Shown here piece after piece: positions 4,201-6,607 of a DNA stretch of 6,607 nucleotides (its first letter is position 1; each line of letters starts with the position of its first letter). Source of the stretch: Clostridia bacterium. GTDB lineage: Bacteria; Bacillota; Clostridia; UMGS1810. Below the pieces are notes generated by a model that made no database searches, was not told where the DNA came from, and saw only the letters and a program-made list of their open reading frames with translations. The DNA is taken from the NCBI GenBank assembly GCA_016293435.1, contig JAEDEG010000133.1, forward strand, positions 1 through 6,607, given 5' to 3'. The position numbers and the translations under genes were made by a program.

Positions 4201-5532
4201 ATGAAAGAACTAAACAGAGCAGCAGAAAAATACAGACAGCTTATTTTTGATGCCGAAAGATATATCTGGCAGCATCCCGAAACCGGTTACAAAGAATTTG
4301 AAACCTCGGCATATATGGCAAATGTTTTCAAAAAGCTTGGCTATGAGCTCACAATGGCAGAGGGTATAACCGGATTTTACACCGTGCTCGACACAGGCAG
4401 ACCCGGCCCTGAGGTGATGATAGCGGCAGAGCTCGATTCCATTATTTGCCCGGCTCACAAAGCTGCAAACCCCGAAACCGGTGCTGTTCATTCCTGCGGT
4501 CACAATGCTCAGTGTGCCGCTTTGGTGGGAATTGCCGCCGCCCTCAAAGAGCCCGGCATCCTCGACAAATTTTGCGGCAAAATCCGCCTTTGTGCAGTAC
4601 CTGCCGAAGAGCTGCTCGAGATAGAATACAGAAACAAGCTGAAAAAAGAGGGCAAAATCAAATATTTGTGTGGCAAAAGCGAATTTTTGTCACGCGGCTA
4701 CTTCGACGGTGTTGATATTGCATTTATGGTGCACTCCTCCTCTGCCTTTGCTGTGACCGGCGGCTCGGTAGGCTGCGTGGCAAAGCGGATTATATATAAG
4801 GGTGTATCGGCTCATGCGGGCGGCTCTCCGTGGAACGGAAAAAACGCCCTCTACGCGGCAAACTGCGGTATAAACGCAATAAATGCCATTCGTGAAACCT
4901 TTAAGGAAAGCGACATAATAAGAGTTCACCCAATTATCACCTCCGGCGGCGCAATGGTCAATGCAATCCCCGAGACTGCCGTTCTCGAAAGCTATGTGCG
5001 CGGTGCAAGCTTTGATGCAATCTGCGAAGCGAACAAAAAGGTTAATCAGGCGCTTTGCGGTGCGGCTCTTTCTATAGGAACCAATATAGAAATTATTGAT
5101 AATCCGGGCTATGCCCCTCTCAAAAATGATGCCAATATGATGCAGCTTGCCTGTGATGCGGCGGCTCTTGCCATACCTGAGTATCAATTTTGGTCAGACG
5201 ATTCCATAGGCTCGGGAAGCACCGACATGGGCGATTTGAGCTGTATTATGCCGGTTGTTCATCCCTATGCCGGCGGAGCCTGCGGCACAGTTCACGGCAG
5301 TGACTACGAAATACACGATCCCGAAGCCGCCTGCGTTGCAAGTGCAAAGCTGCAGCTTGGCATGCTGTTTCTTCTTTTGTCAGATGGCGCAAAGAGAGCA
5401 AACAAAATTATAGACGAATTTGAGCCTCAGTTTGCATGTGCAAAGGATTATCTTGAGTTTGTGGACTCTCTCAACTCCTTTGGAGACAGAATAGACTACT
5501 CAAGCGAAGGAAAAGCATGTGTAAAGCTTTGA
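4201..5532 (+). CDS. M20-family amidohydrolase/metallopeptidase
   Basis: A 443-residue cytoplasmic-looking enzyme (no signal peptide) of the M20 family, which hydrolyses amide bonds in N-acylated amino acids, peptide conjugates and similar substrates using paired metal ions. Visible family features are WQHPETGYKE near the N terminus (23-32), AELDS (76-80), the metal motif HSCGHN (97-102), AVPAEE (132-137) with the catalytic/metal glutamates, H178 in MVHSS, the dimerisation-domain motif GVSAHAGGSPWNGKNALYA (201-219), STDMGD (340-345) and a late ligand candidate H365 in TVHGSD. The asparagine in CGHN, where hippurate-type enzymes have aspartate, recalls the aminobenzoyl-glutamate hydrolase side of the family; the substrate is not determined. 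The start is ATG 4201, with GGAG at 4189-4192 and an 8-base spacer. An in-frame GTG at 4192 overlaps that SD and is unlikely. It lies 17 bases before the radical SAM gene, probably one operon. Confidence 0.9.
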   Translation: MKELNRAAEKYRQLIFDAERYIWQHPETGYKEFETSAYMANVFKKLGYELTMAEGITGFYTVLDTGRPGPEVMIAAELDSIICPAHKAANPETGAVHSCGHNAQCAALVGIAAALKEPGILDKFCGKIRLCAVPAEELLEIEYRNKLKKEGKIKYLCGKSEFLSRGYFDGVDIAFMVHSSSAFAVTGGSVGCVAKRIIYKGVSAHAGGSPWNGKNALYAANCGINAINAIRETFKESDIIRVHPIITSGGAMVNAIPETAVLESYVRGASFDAICEANKKVNQALCGAALSIGTNIEIIDNPGYAPLKNDANMMQLACDAAALAIPEYQFWSDDSIGSGSTDMGDLSCIMPVVHPYAGGACGTVHGSDYEIHDPEAACVASAKLQLGMLFLLLSDGAKRANKIIDEFEPQFACAKDYLEFVDSLNSFGDRIDYSSEGKACVKL

Positions 5533-5549
5533 TAATCGGTGATAAATTT

Positions 5550-6536
5550 ATGAAAACAAAAAACTTTTGTATTCCCGTGTTTGTTCCCCACAGCGGTTGT
5601 CCCCACGACTGTGTTTTTTGCAATCAGCGCAAAATAACCGGTCAGGCGGAGGAAATGACATCGGCAAAGGCAAGAGAGATTATAGAATCTCACCTTGCCA
5701 CCATCGAAAAATACAATTCGCCCGGCAGCTGTTATACCGAAATTGCCTTTTTCGGCGGCAGCTTCACCGCCATAGACCCAAAGCTTCAAACAGAGCTTGT
5801 CAGTCTTGCCCATTCCTATGTTGCCTCCGGCAGAGCAAACGGCATAAGGTGTTCAACCCGCCCCGACTGCATTGACGAAGCTGTGATTGCCAATTGCAAA
5901 AAATACGGTATGACCTGCATTGAGCTCGGTGTTCAGTCGGCATTTGAGGATGTGCTCAGGCTTTCGGGCAGAGGGCATAGCTTTGATGATGTAATAAAAG
6001 CGTCGGGGCTTATAAAATCTGCAGGCATAGGCCTCGGCTTGCAGATGATGACCGGCCTTCCCGGCGACACCTACTCAAAATCTTTAGACACGGCAAAAAA
6101 AATTGCCGAGCTCAAGCCCGACTGCGTGAGGATATATCCTACCCTGATTATGGAGGGTACTCATCTAATGGATATGTATAAAGAGGGAAGCTATGTTCCT
6201 CAAACGCTTGAGTATGCAGTGGAGCTTGTGAGCAAAATTGCAGAGGTGTTTGAATCGAAAAATATAAAAATACTGCGAATTGGTCTGCAAACTACCGATG
6301 GAGTAAATGCTTCTACGGTAAAGGGACCGTATCATCCCGCATTTGCAGAGCTGGTGTATGGAAAGCTTGCGCGCAGGGAGCTTGAAGAGCGCATTATAAG
6401 CGGCAGGCTGAAAAATACCGTTTTGAGTATATGTGTGCCCAAAAACAAAATATCGCAGACAGTGGGTCACAAAAAGGAAAATCTAAAATATTTTAAAGAA
6501 AAATACAATGTGGAAATAAAAATAAACACTATATAA
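5550..6536 (+). CDS. Elp3-like radical SAM protein without acetyltransferase domain
   Basis: A 328-residue iron-sulphur enzyme. The [4Fe-4S] motif is CxxxCxxC at C17, C21 and C24 in the context VPHSGCPHDCVFCNQRKITG. Further radical SAM features are GGSFTAID (69-76), STRPDCI (102-108), ELGVQS (125-130), GHSFDD (142-147), MTGLPGDT (167-174) and RIYPT (194-198). The sequence follows the bacterial proteins often annotated as Elp3-like, but ends soon after the radical SAM and accessory region, so the acetyltransferase half needed for tRNA wobble-uridine modification is absent. Its reaction is unknown. ATG 5550 is preferred: GGTGAT at 5538-5543 gives a 6-base spacer, and family N termini usually begin near this point. 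ATG 5517, inside the amidohydrolase gene and preceded by AAGGA, would add 11 residues and cannot be excluded. The last codons and the stop lie in a repeat shared with the left edge of the window. Confidence 0.9.
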   Translation: MKTKNFCIPVFVPHSGCPHDCVFCNQRKITGQAEEMTSAKAREIIESHLATIEKYNSPGSCYTEIAFFGGSFTAIDPKLQTELVSLAHSYVASGRANGIRCSTRPDCIDEAVIANCKKYGMTCIELGVQSAFEDVLRLSGRGHSFDDVIKASGLIKSAGIGLGLQMMTGLPGDTYSKSLDTAKKIAELKPDCVRIYPTLIMEGTHLMDMYKEGSYVPQTLEYAVELVSKIAEVFESKNIKILRIGLQTTDGVNASTVKGPYHPAFAELVYGKLARRELEERIISGRLKNTVLSICVPKNKISQTVGHKKENLKYFKEKYNVEIKINTI

Positions 6537-6575
6537 CTAAATTAAGATGTCGCCCGCCTCTATAAGCAGGTGCAT
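6532..6575. repeat. Palindromic interspersed repeat, right copy
   Basis: Bases 6532-6551 are identical to the minus strand of 84-65. The following bases, CCCGCCTC-t-ATA-a-GC, match the left copy with small differences and a 3-base deletion, so the long hairpin is degenerate here. The TAA stop of the radical SAM gene (6534-6536) is inside the shared segment. The two copies are in inverted orientation. The right boundary is uncertain because the window ends. Confidence 0.6.
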
Positions 6576-6579
6576 CGGT

Positions 6580-6605
6580 ATCCGAACCCGTTTTGGGCTG
6601 TGGAT
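6580..6605 (+). other. Weak hairpin at right edge
   Basis: ATCC (6580-6583) with GGAT (6602-6605) and CCC (6587-6589) with GGG (6595-6597) make an interrupted stem, followed by TTT at the window end. It could be a terminator for the amidohydrolase-radical SAM operon or another module of the repeat. The T tract, if any, is beyond the window. Confidence 0.3.
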
Positions 6606-6607
6606 TT

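Noticed and set aside
4690..5187. 165-codon minus-strand frame opposite the amidohydrolase
   Set aside because: It is fully antisense to a gene with well-conserved M20 motifs and shows no domain pattern.

Overview
The window looks chromosomal and comes from a low-to-moderate GC member of the Firmicutes, most likely a gut-type Clostridia/Oscillospiraceae relative. The reasons are strong Shine-Dalgarno (SD) sequences, sigma-A promoters close to consensus, a YtrA-type regulator with its ABC transporter, and a clostridial-type Elp3-like radical SAM protein. The taxon is inferred from style and was not tested.

Left part (1-3150). Three palindromes (1-28, 31-76, 91-123) precede a three-gene operon read leftward: GntR/YtrA-type repressor (3078-2707), ABC ATPase (2710-1811) and a 561-residue ABC-2 permease with a large C-terminal domain (1836-151). 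The genes overlap by 4 and 26 bases, which implies translational coupling. The operon has a near-consensus promoter (TTGACA-17-TATACT, minus strand). A 25-bp inverted repeat lies between its -10 box and the first gene and is the obvious operator for autorepression.

Centre (3150-4200). This kilobase has no ordinary gene but is densely structured. A 166-bp unit with its own promoter and terminator occurs twice in direct orientation, 749 bp apart, with 5 mismatches (about 97% identity). Between the copies lies a compact locus that looks like a type I toxin-antitoxin system. It has a rightward promoter, a folded leader that hides the SD, a 24-residue hydrophobic peptide (3586-3660), a symmetrical terminator hairpin, and a convergent perfect-consensus promoter (TTGACA-17-TATAAT) that would make a short antisense RNA over the 3' end. 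Just right of it is a short transposase relic, cut off where the second 166-bp copy begins.

Right part (4200-6607). Two genes read rightward, 17 bases apart: an M20-family amidohydrolase/peptidase (4201-5532) and a radical SAM protein of the Elp3-like type lacking the acetyltransferase domain (5550-6536). The only good promoter seen upstream is the one inside the second 166-bp copy, so the operon may depend on read-through of that copy's terminator. The stop codon of the radical SAM gene lies in a repeat that also occurs, inverted, at the left edge of the window.

The most noteworthy signals are the type I toxin-antitoxin-like locus, the duplicated small-RNA-like unit that brackets it, and the repeat family at both window ends.
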